Shown here: in pieces, positions 54,156 through 63,906 of the stretch
Numbering within the stretch: the first letter of the stretch is position 1
How the letters are laid out: each line of letters opens with the position of its first letter
NCBI RefSeq assembly: GCF_002872255.1
Contig: NZ_NIPR01000013.1
Span: 1-64,000 of the forward strand
Reading direction: 5' to 3'
DNA: 64,000 bases
From: Companilactobacillus nuruki
GTDB taxonomy: Bacteria > Bacillota > Bacilli > Lactobacillales > Lactobacillaceae
Notes under the pieces: generated by a model
The model's input: only the letters and a program-made list of their open reading frames with translations
Databases searched by the model: none
Told to the model about the DNA's origin: nothing
Position numbers and translations under genes: made by a program

Positions 54156-54983
54156 ATGAATAATAAAATTCAAAAATTTAGTGACAGTAATCAATTCTTT
54201 CAGTGTCCAATTTGCAAAGAGAATTTGAGTTTTAATGAAAATAGTTTAATTTGCTGTAATGGTCATAATTTTGATATTTCCAAAAAAGGTTTTGTTGATT
54301 TGATATTGAATAATAAGCAACAAAAAAATTATGATTTGGAATCTTTTGAAAATCGTCATTTAGTTTTGGAACGGGGAATGTACGATCATATTGCTAATAA
54401 ATTAGTTAAATTGGTTACGGATCTAAAATTGAGTAATATTTTGGATGTAGGCTGCGGAGAAGGTTATTATTCTAAAAAGATTTCTCAAATCACTAATAAT
54501 ATTTTAGCTTTTGATATTTCTAAGGATTCAATTCAGTTAGCGGCCAGGGGGATAAACACACCGGTAAAGTGGTTTATTGGTGATTTAGCACATTTACCGA
54601 TTCAAAACGGTGTAATTAATGGAATAATAGATGTATTCTCGCCAGCAAATTATGATGAATTTAATCGAATTCTATCTCCAAATGGATATGTTTTGAAGGT
54701 AATTCCCAATCAATATCATGTTCAGGAATTGAGGCAACAGGCCCAAGGCCAATTGAAACAGCCAAAGTATTCTAATAAGAAAGTTTTGGACTATTTCGAA
54801 GAACATTATCAAATAATGGATCAGATTGATGCCACTCAGACCTATACAGTTTCTAAGGAAGAAAGAGCTGCTTTTATCAATATGACGCCGTTATTGTTTA
54901 ATGTTGATAATAGTTTGATAGACTGGGATGTAGTTAATAAGATTACTGTTGGCGCTACTATTTTAGTTGGAAAATCTAAATAA
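54156..54983 (+). CDS. 23S rRNA guanine methyltransferase RlmA-like
   Basis: 275 residues. N-terminal zinc-binding region with Cys17, Cys20, Cys33/34 and His37 (QCPIC...CCNGH), then the SAM motif ILDVGCGEGYYS (about 96-107) and GDLAHLP. This matches RlmA(I/II) (G745/G748 m1G) enzymes, of which Gram-positive forms (TlrB) give tylosin resistance. 11 bases after yedK. Confidence 0.85.
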   Translation: MNNKIQKFSDSNQFFQCPICKENLSFNENSLICCNGHNFDISKKGFVDLILNNKQQKNYDLESFENRHLVLERGMYDHIANKLVKLVTDLKLSNILDVGCGEGYYSKKISQITNNILAFDISKDSIQLAARGINTPVKWFIGDLAHLPIQNGVINGIIDVFSPANYDEFNRILSPNGYVLKVIPNQYHVQELRQQAQGQLKQPKYSNKKVLDYFEEHYQIMDQIDATQTYTVSKEERAAFINMTPLLFNVDNSLIDWDVVNKITVGATILVGKSK

Positions 54984-55001
54984 TAAGTAACTTAAGATTA
55001 G

Positions 55002-55040
55002 TTCTAAGTAAAGATTGAATCCTTTGCTTAGAATTTTTTT
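55002..55040 (+). terminator. Rho-independent terminator
   Basis: TTCTAAGTAAAG and CTTTGCTTAGAA arms, then nine T. It separates rlmA from the helicase operon. Confidence 0.9.
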
Positions 55041-55123
55041 TTGAAAAATTTGATAAAATCATTGCAGACAAAATCGAACGTATGTTTTACAATATTATTT
55101 AGTGATTTGAGAGGAAGTAAATT

Positions 55124-57496
55124 ATGTCGACCAAAATTGGGATTCGTCAGCTAGTAGAATTTGTTTTGCGTAGCGGCGACTTGAATGAGACTAAAAATAG
55201 CCAAAACACTGTTCAAAATGGTTCACGAATTCATCGTCGACTACAAAAGATAAGGTCAAAGGACGTTAATTATGAAAGTGAAGTCTACCTCAAAAAAAAT
55301 TTAACTTTGAATGGTCAAGACTTTGTTTTATCAGGTCGCGCTGATGGGGTGACTATCACAGATGATCAAATATTGATTGAGGAAATCAAAACGTCAGATC
55401 AACCATATGAAGAATTAAGCAATAATACTTTGGATTTATATTGGGGACAGGTAAAGGTCTATGGATATTTAACTTTACAGGAACACCCACAATTAGATAA
55501 TGTAACGCTACGATTGACATACTTTCGCGTCAGCACAGAAGAAATAACAACTGATGAAAAGATTTTTACACGTGATGAATTAACAAAGGTTTTTCAAAGT
55601 TTAATTGATGAATATGAATATTGGGTCACTCTACGTTCCAAACTAAGGAAAACCAGAAATGATTCTATCAAGGCCTTAGATTTTCCCTTTCCAAAATTCA
55701 GAACTGGTCAACATGAATTAGCAGGGGCAGTATACAAAACAATTTATTCTCAAAAACGCTTATTTGTAGAGGCACCTACTGGAACGGGAAAGACAATCTC
55801 AACTTTATTTCCCGCAATTAAAGCAATGGGCCAGGAAATGATTCAGAGATTATTCTATCTAACTGCTAAACAAAGCACGCGTTATGTGGCAGAGGAAGCG
55901 ATAAATTTAATGTCTGAAAAGGGATTGAGGCTTAAGAGTATAACGCTAACAGCTAAGGATAAAATCCGTTTTCCAGAGCAAGATGTTCCACCAGAAGAAG
56001 ATCCATATATGATTGGGTATTATGATCGACTTAAACCAGCGTTAGCTGATTTATTGAATAATGAAGATTCGATTACTAGAAGTGTGATTGAAAAATATGC
56101 TAAAGAACATAGTGTGGATCCATTTGAGTTTTCACTTGATGCTTCACTTTTTTGTGATGTCATTATTTGTGATTATAATTATTTATTTGACCCACGAGTA
56201 TATTTACAAAGGTTCTTTGTTGAAAAAGATACTGATAACTTTTTCTTGATTGATGAGGTCCATAATTTGGTTGGCCGAGCCAGATCAATGTATTCGGCTG
56301 AAATTAGTGATAATAAAATATCCAAGTTATTGAAAGAGTCTAAAGATATTCCCACAAAATCGAGTGAGAAGTTTCAAAAGCAATTAAAAAAAGTTCGTCT
56401 AATTTTTAATAGAATTAAACGGACTTTGAAGGATGAATTTAAAGAAGAGCTAATTACTGAAGATGAACCAGAGGAACTGTTAAAAGCAATTAGTAAATTC
56501 AGTGATTTTGCGAGTGATTGGATGGCAGAACAAAAACCGTCTGACTTTCTGGAAGATGTGAAAGATTATTTTTTCGATTGCCTAACATTCACTAAAATTG
56601 GAGCCTTATATAATAAAAGTTATAAAACTAGAATATTTTCAAATGGTAAGAATATCGTTGTGAAAATACTTTGCTTAGATCCAAGTGATTTTATTGATAA
56701 GTCGCTTGATTTAGGTTTAGGTGCAGTTTTATTTTCGGCCACGTTATCACCAATTGACTATTATCAAAGAGTTTTAGGCGGTACGGAAAAAAGTTTAGCA
56801 TATCAATTACCATCGCCTTTCCCAATTGGCAATCAGGAAATCTTGATTACTAATTATATTCAAACGACTTATCGTGAAAGGGAAGCAAACCAGATAAAGA
56901 TTATTGAGAGTTTGAAAGCATTGGTAAATGGACAAAAAGGAAATTATTTATTTTTCTTTCCATCCTATACTTATTTACAGCAAATAAAGACAGCTTTTGA
57001 GAACAGTTATCCAGAGGTAAAAACTATTTCTCAGGTAGGTGAAATGGATAATCAGGATCGTCAGGATTTTCTAGATCAATTTCAAATTCAAAATAAAGAT
57101 ACACTTGTAGGTTTTTGTGTATTAGGTGGCATATTTTCTGAAGGAATTGATTTACGTGGTAAGAAATTAATAGGTGTAGCAATAGTCAGTGTAGGATTAC
57201 CAGGATTAAGTGCTGAAAATAATTTGATTCGTGACTATTATGATAAAAAAAGTCATCAAGGATTTGAATATGCTTATCAGTTACCAGGATTTAATAATGT
57301 TTTACAGGCTGCTGGTAGATTGATTAGAAGTAGTCACGATGTAGGAATAATTTTATTATTAGATCAGCGATTTTCAATGACTCGTTATACGAAACTTTTT
57401 CCACAACATTGGCAAAACTATCAAAGAATAAATTCACTTAAACAATTAACAAGTTCGGTGGATAACTTTTGGAAGGAACATAAAAATGAAAACTAA
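55124..57496 (+). CDS. XPD/DinG-like helicase fused to an N-terminal PD-(D/E)XK nuclease
   Basis: 790 residues. N-terminal nuclease: GSRIHRRLQ, GRADGV with Asp74, and EEIKTS with Glu87 and Lys89 (PD-DxK pattern). SF2 helicase: Walker A VEAPTGTGKT with Lys223, DEVH box (Asp377-His380), SATLSP and motif VI (QAAGRLIRS). XPD-type relatives carry four Cys for a 4Fe-4S cluster between motifs Ia and II; here the aligned positions read Arg282, Val288, Asp293 and Asp332, while flanks (KDKI, PY..GYYDR, PFEFSLD) remain, so the cluster appears lost. GAGGAAGT-type RBS before ATG 55124. First gene of a tight operon with 57486 and 58190. Likely unwinds and cleaves DNA. Confidence 0.82.
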   Translation: MSTKIGIRQLVEFVLRSGDLNETKNSQNTVQNGSRIHRRLQKIRSKDVNYESEVYLKKNLTLNGQDFVLSGRADGVTITDDQILIEEIKTSDQPYEELSNNTLDLYWGQVKVYGYLTLQEHPQLDNVTLRLTYFRVSTEEITTDEKIFTRDELTKVFQSLIDEYEYWVTLRSKLRKTRNDSIKALDFPFPKFRTGQHELAGAVYKTIYSQKRLFVEAPTGTGKTISTLFPAIKAMGQEMIQRLFYLTAKQSTRYVAEEAINLMSEKGLRLKSITLTAKDKIRFPEQDVPPEEDPYMIGYYDRLKPALADLLNNEDSITRSVIEKYAKEHSVDPFEFSLDASLFCDVIICDYNYLFDPRVYLQRFFVEKDTDNFFLIDEVHNLVGRARSMYSAEISDNKISKLLKESKDIPTKSSEKFQKQLKKVRLIFNRIKRTLKDEFKEELITEDEPEELLKAISKFSDFASDWMAEQKPSDFLEDVKDYFFDCLTFTKIGALYNKSYKTRIFSNGKNIVVKILCLDPSDFIDKSLDLGLGAVLFSATLSPIDYYQRVLGGTEKSLAYQLPSPFPIGNQEILITNYIQTTYREREANQIKIIESLKALVNGQKGNYLFFFPSYTYLQQIKTAFENSYPEVKTISQVGEMDNQDRQDFLDQFQIQNKDTLVGFCVLGGIFSEGIDLRGKKLIGVAIVSVGLPGLSAENNLIRDYYDKKSHQGFEYAYQLPGFNNVLQAAGRLIRSSHDVGIILLLDQRFSMTRYTKLFPQHWQNYQRINSLKQLTSSVDNFWKEHKNEN

Positions 57497-58193
57497 ATTG
57501 ACAAAGAATTTGGAGAGCACTCTTTATCAATATTGTTATGAACAAGGATCATACGTAGTTGAAGAGGTTTCAATGCCTGAGAGTAAGGGAATAGTTGACA
57601 CTTTGAGTTATCAGCAAATAGGTGATCAAATTGAATGGCGTTGTTATGAATTAAAGGTTACGAAAAATGATTTCCATTCAAAAGCTAAATTGTCATTTAT
57701 TGGCAACTATAATTACTTCGTTCTACCACAAAAATTGTATGAGGAGGTTCAGGCAGAAATACCTACTCACATTGGGGTTTTAATTTATCGAGAATTTGAT
57801 AAAAAGGCTGTGGAAAACTCACCTCAAACCTTGCGCTCACCAGGTTTTTTAACGGTTGCTAAAAAGGCACAATATCAAGAATTACAGGTTGATGAAAAAC
57901 TATTAACAAGCCATTTTATTTCATCATTATTTAGAGAAGTTGATAAAGCTAAAAAAGTGGAAAAAGGATTGCAATTATATTCCGATGATAGGCTGTTTAA
58001 AGAATTAAAGAAACGTTCCAAAGCAGGCTATGATATTTATCAGCCAGAGCATAATTTATATGATCGATTTATTGATGAAATAAAGGATGATGCTATAACG
58101 GCGTTACAAGAAGAATTGGATGCTAGAAATGCTGAATATCAGGAATTGAAGCTACAATTACAGCCAAAACCAAACTTGGAGGATAAATTATGA
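57486..58193 (+). CDS. PD-(D/E)XK-like protein of the helicase operon
   Basis: 235 residues. Asp38 (GIVDTLSY), Glu55 and Lys57 (CYELKV) after a hydrophobic strand form the PD-(D/E)XK pattern, followed by TKNDFHSKAKLSFIGNYNYFVLP, which recalls MmcB/VRR-NUC-like DNA repair nucleases (ELKVSxxDF). A C-terminal helical region (about 150-235) ends in a coiled coil. It starts 11 bases inside the helicase gene and overlaps the next by 4. Nuclease activity is inferred from residues only. Confidence 0.6.
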   Translation: MKTKLTKNLESTLYQYCYEQGSYVVEEVSMPESKGIVDTLSYQQIGDQIEWRCYELKVTKNDFHSKAKLSFIGNYNYFVLPQKLYEEVQAEIPTHIGVLIYREFDKKAVENSPQTLRSPGFLTVAKKAQYQELQVDEKLLTSHFISSLFREVDKAKKVEKGLQLYSDDRLFKELKKRSKAGYDIYQPEHNLYDRFIDEIKDDAITALQEELDARNAEYQELKLQLQPKPNLEDKL

Positions 58194-59110
58194 TTTATTA
58201 TCCTTATCTGCGGGGAAGAAGATATGATTTGTTGGCTCTAAAGGAATTATCTGAGCGAGGAGAGATTGGTCCAAATATTATTCCAATTATTGAACCAGTA
58301 AGGGACTCCAAGGAGTTACAAGAAACGGTACAAATAATAATTAAAAATCGACAGCCTTTTAGTGTAGTAGCTAATCCACAAGTGAGTGTCTATGGATTGA
58401 ATGATACAAAACTTTATCCACTGCCTGAGGTTAATAAGTTGGATTTTTTTCATCCAAGTGCAATTCTGGCGGCGGATTTTAGTAGTGATTTTCTTAAAAC
58501 TGTGGATAAACAAGAATCTTTATTGATAGCTAAAAATTATGAGTTGTTAAAAGTTTATCAAAACAGTCAATTGTTGAAACATGTGGACAAAGTGTTAATA
58601 CCTGATGAGGCAAGGATACATAAATTTACAGCTAATAAATCTGTTTTATTGGCTGATCCGTTGACCTTTGTTAAACATGTCGAAGATTACTCTGAATTAA
58701 CAGATGAATTTTTTGAACCAGCTTATTGGTATCAGCAAGTAGGAGGTTATGATGGATATAGTGATTATTCGATGGTTGGACATGTTTATTTTGATAAAGG
58801 GATGCCTTCGAGAGCAATTGCTCTACATTTAATCTATGTAACTGCTGATGGAAGTTTAAGAATTCATCATTTTGTATCTGATAGTAATGAAAAAATGAGT
58901 GGTCAAAAAGAAAAGTTTTTTGAAGCACTTAATAAAATGGTTATTTGGTGTGAAGAAAATATCAATGGCCTGAACGCAACTCCAGCGTTAAAGGAATTGC
59001 TGAAGTATAATAATCAAGACAAGTTCCCTGGATTGGGAATGGTTAAGAAATTGTCATTAATGCACCATTTTCAACTGATGAATCGTTTGTTAAATTTGGA
59101 TATTAAATAA
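58190..59110 (+). CDS. sce7725-family-like protein
   Basis: 306 residues. MIYYPYLRGRRYDLLALKEL and IIPIIEPVRD at the N terminus match my memory of the sce7725 family (MYYPYLRGKQFELLALRE...), found near sce7726 and other defence-type genes. AYWYQQVGGYDGYSDYSMVGH and HFVSDSN are notable midway. No enzymatic motif is assigned. It overlaps the previous gene at ATGA, and is followed by a terminator. Together the three genes may form a DNA-targeting defence or repair module. Confidence 0.7.
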   Translation: MIYYPYLRGRRYDLLALKELSERGEIGPNIIPIIEPVRDSKELQETVQIIIKNRQPFSVVANPQVSVYGLNDTKLYPLPEVNKLDFFHPSAILAADFSSDFLKTVDKQESLLIAKNYELLKVYQNSQLLKHVDKVLIPDEARIHKFTANKSVLLADPLTFVKHVEDYSELTDEFFEPAYWYQQVGGYDGYSDYSMVGHVYFDKGMPSRAIALHLIYVTADGSLRIHHFVSDSNEKMSGQKEKFFEALNKMVIWCEENINGLNATPALKELLKYNNQDKFPGLGMVKKLSLMHHFQLMNRLLNLDIK

Positions 59111-59169
59111 GGTTAATTAGTGAAAAGTCATGTCTTCAAAACAAGAATAAAATATAGTTTTTTCCTCTA

Positions 59170-59219
59170 AAACAAACAACTCTAGTAATCGTAAGTTGAT
59201 TACTAGAGTTGTTTGTTTT
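59170..59219. terminator. Terminator with CTAGTAATC stem
   Basis: AAACAAACAACTCTAGTAATC-like arm and its exact complement around GTAAGTT. It lies between the convergent sce7725-like gene and a dehydrogenase gene, serving both. Nearly the same upper stem as those at 88 and 34827. Confidence 0.9.
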
Positions 59220-59230
59220 AATATATTGGG

Positions 59231-60094
59231 TTACCACCAAAGTTTTATCAAGGCTTGTGTTCCATCATCACCAAGATTTTTCTCATTTACTAACCTTTCA
59301 TAGAGTTTTTTAGCTTGTTTAGTAGCTGGTAAATCAAGATGCATTTTTTCGCTTTCATCAAGAGCTATACGCAAGTCTTTAAGAAAATGTTTGGAATAGA
59401 ATCCGGGTTCGAAATCATTGTTTAGAATACGTGGACCGTAGTTTTCTAAGCTCCAGTTATCACCACCGCCACCTTCAACGGTTTCAAGTACCGATTGTAA
59501 ATCAAGTCCAGCCGCTTTAGCATAAACAAACATTTCAGTTAAACCAGTCATTGTTCCGGCAATCATGATTTGGTTAGCCATTTTAGCATGTTGACCTGAT
59601 CCGAAGGTTCCAAAATAATGGTTATTTTTGCCGATGATTTTAAAAATTGGTTGTAATGTTTCATAGGCTTGTTTGGAGCCACCGACCATAATAGTTAATT
59701 TACCATCTCGAGCCCCAACATCTCCACCAGAGACTGGTGCATCAATTGACTCGACACCAATTTCTTCAGCTTTTTGACCAATTTTCTTAGCAAGTGTGGG
59801 AGTGCTTGTTGTCATATCGACTATTACTTTACCAGAGCTTAGTCCAGCAAAGATACCATTCTCTTTGAAATAAACATCTTCCACGTCTTGTGGAAAACCA
59901 ACCATGGTAAAGATAATATCAGAATTTTTGGCTACGTCTTTAGGGGTCGAGTACCATTTGGCACCCTTAGCAATTAGTGGTTCAGCTTTTGATTCTGTTC
60001 TTGTATAAATATCAACATTATAATTAGCGTTTAATAAATTATTGATAATTCCGCTACCCATAACACCTGTACCAATGAAACCAATTTTTTGCAT
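59231..60094 (-). CDS. 3-hydroxyisobutyrate/tartronate-semialdehyde dehydrogenase-family enzyme
   Basis: 287 residues from ATG 60094 (GGAGGA ahead). IGFIGTGVMGSGI at the N terminus, DAPVSGGDVGARDG, and catalytic Lys in QHAKMANQIMIAG (about residue 170) are family marks. It oxidises a beta-hydroxyacid with NAD(P). A GlxR label is possible; the substrate is unknown. It is monocistronic. Confidence 0.85.
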   Translation of the reverse strand: MQKIGFIGTGVMGSGIINNLLNANYNVDIYTRTESKAEPLIAKGAKWYSTPKDVAKNSDIIFTMVGFPQDVEDVYFKENGIFAGLSSGKVIVDMTTSTPTLAKKIGQKAEEIGVESIDAPVSGGDVGARDGKLTIMVGGSKQAYETLQPIFKIIGKNNHYFGTFGSGQHAKMANQIMIAGTMTGLTEMFVYAKAAGLDLQSVLETVEGGGGDNWSLENYGPRILNNDFEPGFYSKHFLKDLRIALDESEKMHLDLPATKQAKKLYERLVNEKNLGDDGTQALIKLWW

Positions 60095-60228
60095 GATAAA
60101 TCCTCCAATCACTGAATTAATTATATTATACGAAATATCTTGCTATTAATAATATGCTTAGGCTATTTTTTTATAGAACTTGTTTGCTATAATGCTTGTA
60201 ATATAGAGAATTAGAGGAGGTGGACGTC

Positions 60229-61080
60229 ATGAAATTCATCAAAGATTATTATAAAAGTATTTTGGCAGCATTATTTTACGGGGTAACATCGGCTTTAGGT
60301 ATTCAGTTACTTTTACAACCGGCCAAACTCTATACTAGTGGTGTAACGGGTGCGTCGCAGTTAATCGTTAACTTGTTAGAAGAATTTGCGCATATGAGTA
60401 CACCTGTTTATCTTTGGTATGCTTTACTTAATTTGCCATTGGTAATTTTATCGTGGTTTAAATTAGGAAAGAAGTTCACGATTCTGTCCATTATCTCAGT
60501 TGTATCAGCCTCCTTCTTCATTTTGATTATACCGCTATATCCGATTACTAAAGATCCCTTGCTATCAGCTGTTTTCGGTGGTATTTTAACAGGCGCTGGT
60601 GTAGGAGTATGTTTTCGTTATGGATTTTCTACTGGTGGAACTGATATTATTGCTTTAATCGTTCAGCGGAATACGGGAAGATCAGTTGGACAAATAAGTT
60701 TTGTAATTAATGCAATTATTATTACAATAGCTGGTTTCTCATTTGGATGGGAGTTGGCTCTTTATACAATTATTTCAATATATATAACAACCGTTGTAAT
60801 TGATAAAATGTATATTCAACAACAAAAAATCACTGTTACAGTTTATACACATAAAATTGATGAAATTTCTCAAGAATTACTCAAGTCGCTTAATCGAGGA
60901 TTAACGTTAGATTACCATCTCAAAGGGGCTTATTCTGGTGAAGAAATTGGTTCTATTACAATGGTATTGACTAAGTACCAATTATTCTTTGCTAGAAAGG
61001 TGATCATGGGCGTTGATCCAGAAGCGTTCATTAATATTCAACCAACGATGTCTATTTCGGGTAAATTTAATGATAACTGA
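60229..61080 (+). CDS. YitT-family membrane protein
   Basis: 283 residues from ATG 60229 (AGAGGAGG ahead; the GTG 60220 lies in that site). Six helices from LAALFYGVTSALGIQLLL through GGTDIIALIV, then the C-terminal DUF2179 domain (VYTHKIDEISQELL...GVTMVLTKYQ, DPEAFINIQ). Function unknown, possibly an integral transporter or sensor. A -10 TATAAT lies at 60188-60193. Confidence 0.87.
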   Translation: MKFIKDYYKSILAALFYGVTSALGIQLLLQPAKLYTSGVTGASQLIVNLLEEFAHMSTPVYLWYALLNLPLVILSWFKLGKKFTILSIISVVSASFFILIIPLYPITKDPLLSAVFGGILTGAGVGVCFRYGFSTGGTDIIALIVQRNTGRSVGQISFVINAIIITIAGFSFGWELALYTIISIYITTVVIDKMYIQQQKITVTVYTHKIDEISQELLKSLNRGLTLDYHLKGAYSGEEIGSITMVLTKYQLFFARKVIMGVDPEAFINIQPTMSISGKFNDN

Positions 61081-61211
61081 TATCTAGATTTATCATTAGC
61101 CAGACATATACAATAATCCAAATATGACTATAAATAACACCTGTTTTTGAATCTAAAACCCCTGCAAATCGTATTATACTAATGATATGAAGTGACAAGG
61201 AGATTTTTAAT

Positions 61212-61814
61212 ATGAAAACTATTATTTACGCTCATCCTTATGCAGGTAGCTTCAATCATGAAATTATGAATAGATTATCGAATTATTTTTCAATTAATGA
61301 TGAAGAATTTGAGATAATTGATTTATATGCTGATGATTTCGATCCAATAATGACTGAAAAGGATTTGCAATTGCATAGTCAGGGTAAGACTAGTGATGAC
61401 TTGGTAAAAAAATATCAGAGGAGAATATCAGGATCAAATGAATTGATTTTTATTTTTCCAATTTGGTGGCAGAGCATGCCAGCTATTCTTAAAGGTTTTT
61501 TGGATAAAGTGATGTTAAGTGGCTTTGCTTATGATGAGTCAAAAGGTTGGAAAGGATTGTTATCTTATATTAAGAAGGTAACAGTTATAACGACATCTAC
61601 GGTGACCAAAGAGTATTTAATTGATCATAGTGGCGATCCTATTCAAGCAGTTTTTATCAATCGTACGTTAAATGATATGGGAATCTTACCTCAGAAAGTT
61701 AATTGGATTCATTTTGGTGAGGTCAATACGACAAGTGATTCAAAGCGCAATCAATTTTTAGATGAGCTTCCAGATTTGTATCTAAATAAAGTAAGTAGCC
61801 ATTCAAATTTATGA
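61212..61814 (+). CDS. Flavodoxin-fold NAD(P)H-dependent oxidoreductase
   Basis: 200 residues. AHPYAGSFNHEI (FMN phosphate loop), DLYADDFDP, and FPIWWQSMPAILKGFLDKVM follow MdaB/KefF/NQO-type quinone reductases. It probably reduces quinones by two electrons. AGGAG precedes ATG 61212. The terminator overlaps its stop. Confidence 0.87.
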   Translation: MKTIIYAHPYAGSFNHEIMNRLSNYFSINDEEFEIIDLYADDFDPIMTEKDLQLHSQGKTSDDLVKKYQRRISGSNELIFIFPIWWQSMPAILKGFLDKVMLSGFAYDESKGWKGLLSYIKKVTVITTSTVTKEYLIDHSGDPIQAVFINRTLNDMGILPQKVNWIHFGEVNTTSDSKRNQFLDELPDLYLNKVSSHSNL

Positions 61815-61828
61815 TGGCTATTTTTTTT
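61797..61828 (+). terminator. Terminator overlapping the stop codon
   Basis: TAGCCAT and ATGGCTA arms around a 10-nt loop, then eight T. The stop (61812-61814) sits in the loop and stem. Confidence 0.82.
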
Positions 61829-61911
61829 GTTGGACGATTCGTTTTGAATGTCTTAATATCAATAACATTTTTTTGATATATGATATTATGACAAAATGAG
61901 GGTAAGGGGTT

Positions 61912-63792
61912 ATGCATAGAAAAAAATCTAAAAGAATATACTATTTTCAATTTATTTTTGTAATATTTTCGGCATTTTTAACAGGATATATTTTAAATAT
62001 CAGTCAAACAAAATCATTTGAACAAACTAATCTATATCTTTTTCAAGCATATGTGGTTCAATATTTGATTACGGTTTTAATATTGGTACTGCTTTATTTG
62101 GCTATGTATGCAATTATTAATCGGTTCTTTTATGCTAGTGCGGTATATTATGTTTTCTTTTCAATATATGCAGTAGCCAATCTTTTGAAAATGAAATATC
62201 GTTCCGAACCAATCCTGCCAACTGATTTGCTGTTTTTAACTAATACCAAAGAGTTATTGACAATGGTTACTTTCAGGGTTGTTTTATTGGTTATTCTAGC
62301 AATTATATTAATTGTGGCGATTTTTGTTTCTTTGGAAAAAATCTTTTCTGTAGAGTTGTTGAGATTTAAACCTATTACAAGAATAGTTTTAATATGCTTA
62401 GGAATTGTTAGCATTGGGAGTTTTTATAATGTAAATGAAGAAGGTTCTGTTATAAATAAAGTAATGACGGCATCGGGGTATTCTAATTTCACACCCAATA
62501 TTAGTATGACTGCTAGTGTCAGTGGCCCTTTATTAACATTTTTGGGAAATATGCATGTTAAAGTCATGGATGAACCGAGCGGATATAGTGAAGCGTCAAT
62601 GAATAAACTGGTTAAAAAATATCGAACAGTCGCAGACCAGATTAATCAAGATCGTCCCAACAAAGATCTGAATAAACAGACTTTGATTTTTGTTTTAAGT
62701 GAGAGTTTTGCTAATCCCGACCGAGTTCCCAATGTAAAAATGAATCAAGATGCGTCCCCAAATATAAATAATATTAAGTCCAACAATACCTCCGGTCTAA
62801 TGCTGAGTTCTGGCTATGGTGGTGGAACGGCCAATATGGAATATATGGCATTTACTGGTTTGGCGTTCAATCAATTTTCGAGGTCATTGCAATCTCCTTA
62901 TACACAGTTGGTTATCAAACAAAAACATCCTGTGAATATTGTTAATAATTTTGAAAATGCAACTGCTTTACATCCCTATTACAGTAATTTTTATAGCCGA
63001 GATACTGTCTATCCAAAGTTAGGATTTCAAACTTTTAAAAGCATTGATTCTAAAGGAAGGTTGGCTTTAAAACATAAGAGCAAACTTGAGACAAGTGAAT
63101 ATGTCAGCGATGAAGCTTCATATGAAGATACTTTGAATCAAGTTAATCAAAACAAATCAGGTCAGTTTATTAGTTTAGTAACGATGCAAAACCACATGCC
63201 ATATAATGTTATGTATTCTGATAATCAATTTATTTATAAAGGTCATGCTGCCAGCATCCCTCAACAGGTTGCTAATTATGCTAAGGGAATTAATTATACT
63301 GATCAAGCAACTCAAGATTTTTTGGATAAAATAGATCAGGTTGATAAACCGATCACAGTAGTTTGGTATGGAGACCATCTGCCAGGTTTATATGATAAAA
63401 ATTCATTGTACAAATATAATGTGGTTGAACATGAAACTGATTATTTTATTTACAGTAACAAATATGCTTTGGAACATAATTATGGAACGCAAAAAATTGA
63501 TGATAACACGGCCGTAACTGATCCTAACGGATTTATTCCTTTAGCCCTCAAGCAAATGAAGCAAAAGGTTACTCCATATTATGCCTTGTTAACAAGGGTG
63601 CAAGAGGAGCTACCAGCGATGGCTAAAAATAGTTATGGTAAAAGTGAGAGCTTATATGTCAATTTAGATAGCAAGGAAATATCATTTAAACAATTGACTA
63701 AGAAACAAAAGCAATTGATACATGACTATAAATTAGTACAGTATGATTTAACCGCAGGAAAAAATTATAGTAAGCCGTATATTAATAAGTAG
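61912..63792 (+). CDS. LtaS-like lipoteichoic acid synthase/phosphoglycerol transferase
   Basis: 626 residues. Five N-terminal helices, then an extracellular sulfatase-like domain. Metal/catalytic residues: Glu264 (VLSESFANPD), catalytic Thr306 in GGGTANMEYMAFTG, and Asp488/His489 in YGDHLPGLY. It polymerises glycerol-phosphate from phosphatidylglycerol on the outer membrane face. Compared with canonical LtaS it begins MHRKKSKRIYY and lacks evident signal cleavage. A second LtaS or a related phosphoglycerol transferase is possible. AAGGGG precedes ATG 61912. Confidence 0.88.
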   Translation: MHRKKSKRIYYFQFIFVIFSAFLTGYILNISQTKSFEQTNLYLFQAYVVQYLITVLILVLLYLAMYAIINRFFYASAVYYVFFSIYAVANLLKMKYRSEPILPTDLLFLTNTKELLTMVTFRVVLLVILAIILIVAIFVSLEKIFSVELLRFKPITRIVLICLGIVSIGSFYNVNEEGSVINKVMTASGYSNFTPNISMTASVSGPLLTFLGNMHVKVMDEPSGYSEASMNKLVKKYRTVADQINQDRPNKDLNKQTLIFVLSESFANPDRVPNVKMNQDASPNINNIKSNNTSGLMLSSGYGGGTANMEYMAFTGLAFNQFSRSLQSPYTQLVIKQKHPVNIVNNFENATALHPYYSNFYSRDTVYPKLGFQTFKSIDSKGRLALKHKSKLETSEYVSDEASYEDTLNQVNQNKSGQFISLVTMQNHMPYNVMYSDNQFIYKGHAASIPQQVANYAKGINYTDQATQDFLDKIDQVDKPITVVWYGDHLPGLYDKNSLYKYNVVEHETDYFIYSNKYALEHNYGTQKIDDNTAVTDPNGFIPLALKQMKQKVTPYYALLTRVQEELPAMAKNSYGKSESLYVNLDSKEISFKQLTKKQKQLIHDYKLVQYDLTAGKNYSKPYINK

Positions 63793-63906
63793 AGCAAGAA
63801 ATAAATCGGGTTTTTGATCTTTGAAAACATTTTCATTTTAATGACCTACATAATGGGGTGTACACTTAAACTATTCACTTACAAAAAATGGGGATGACAT
63901 TAAGTT

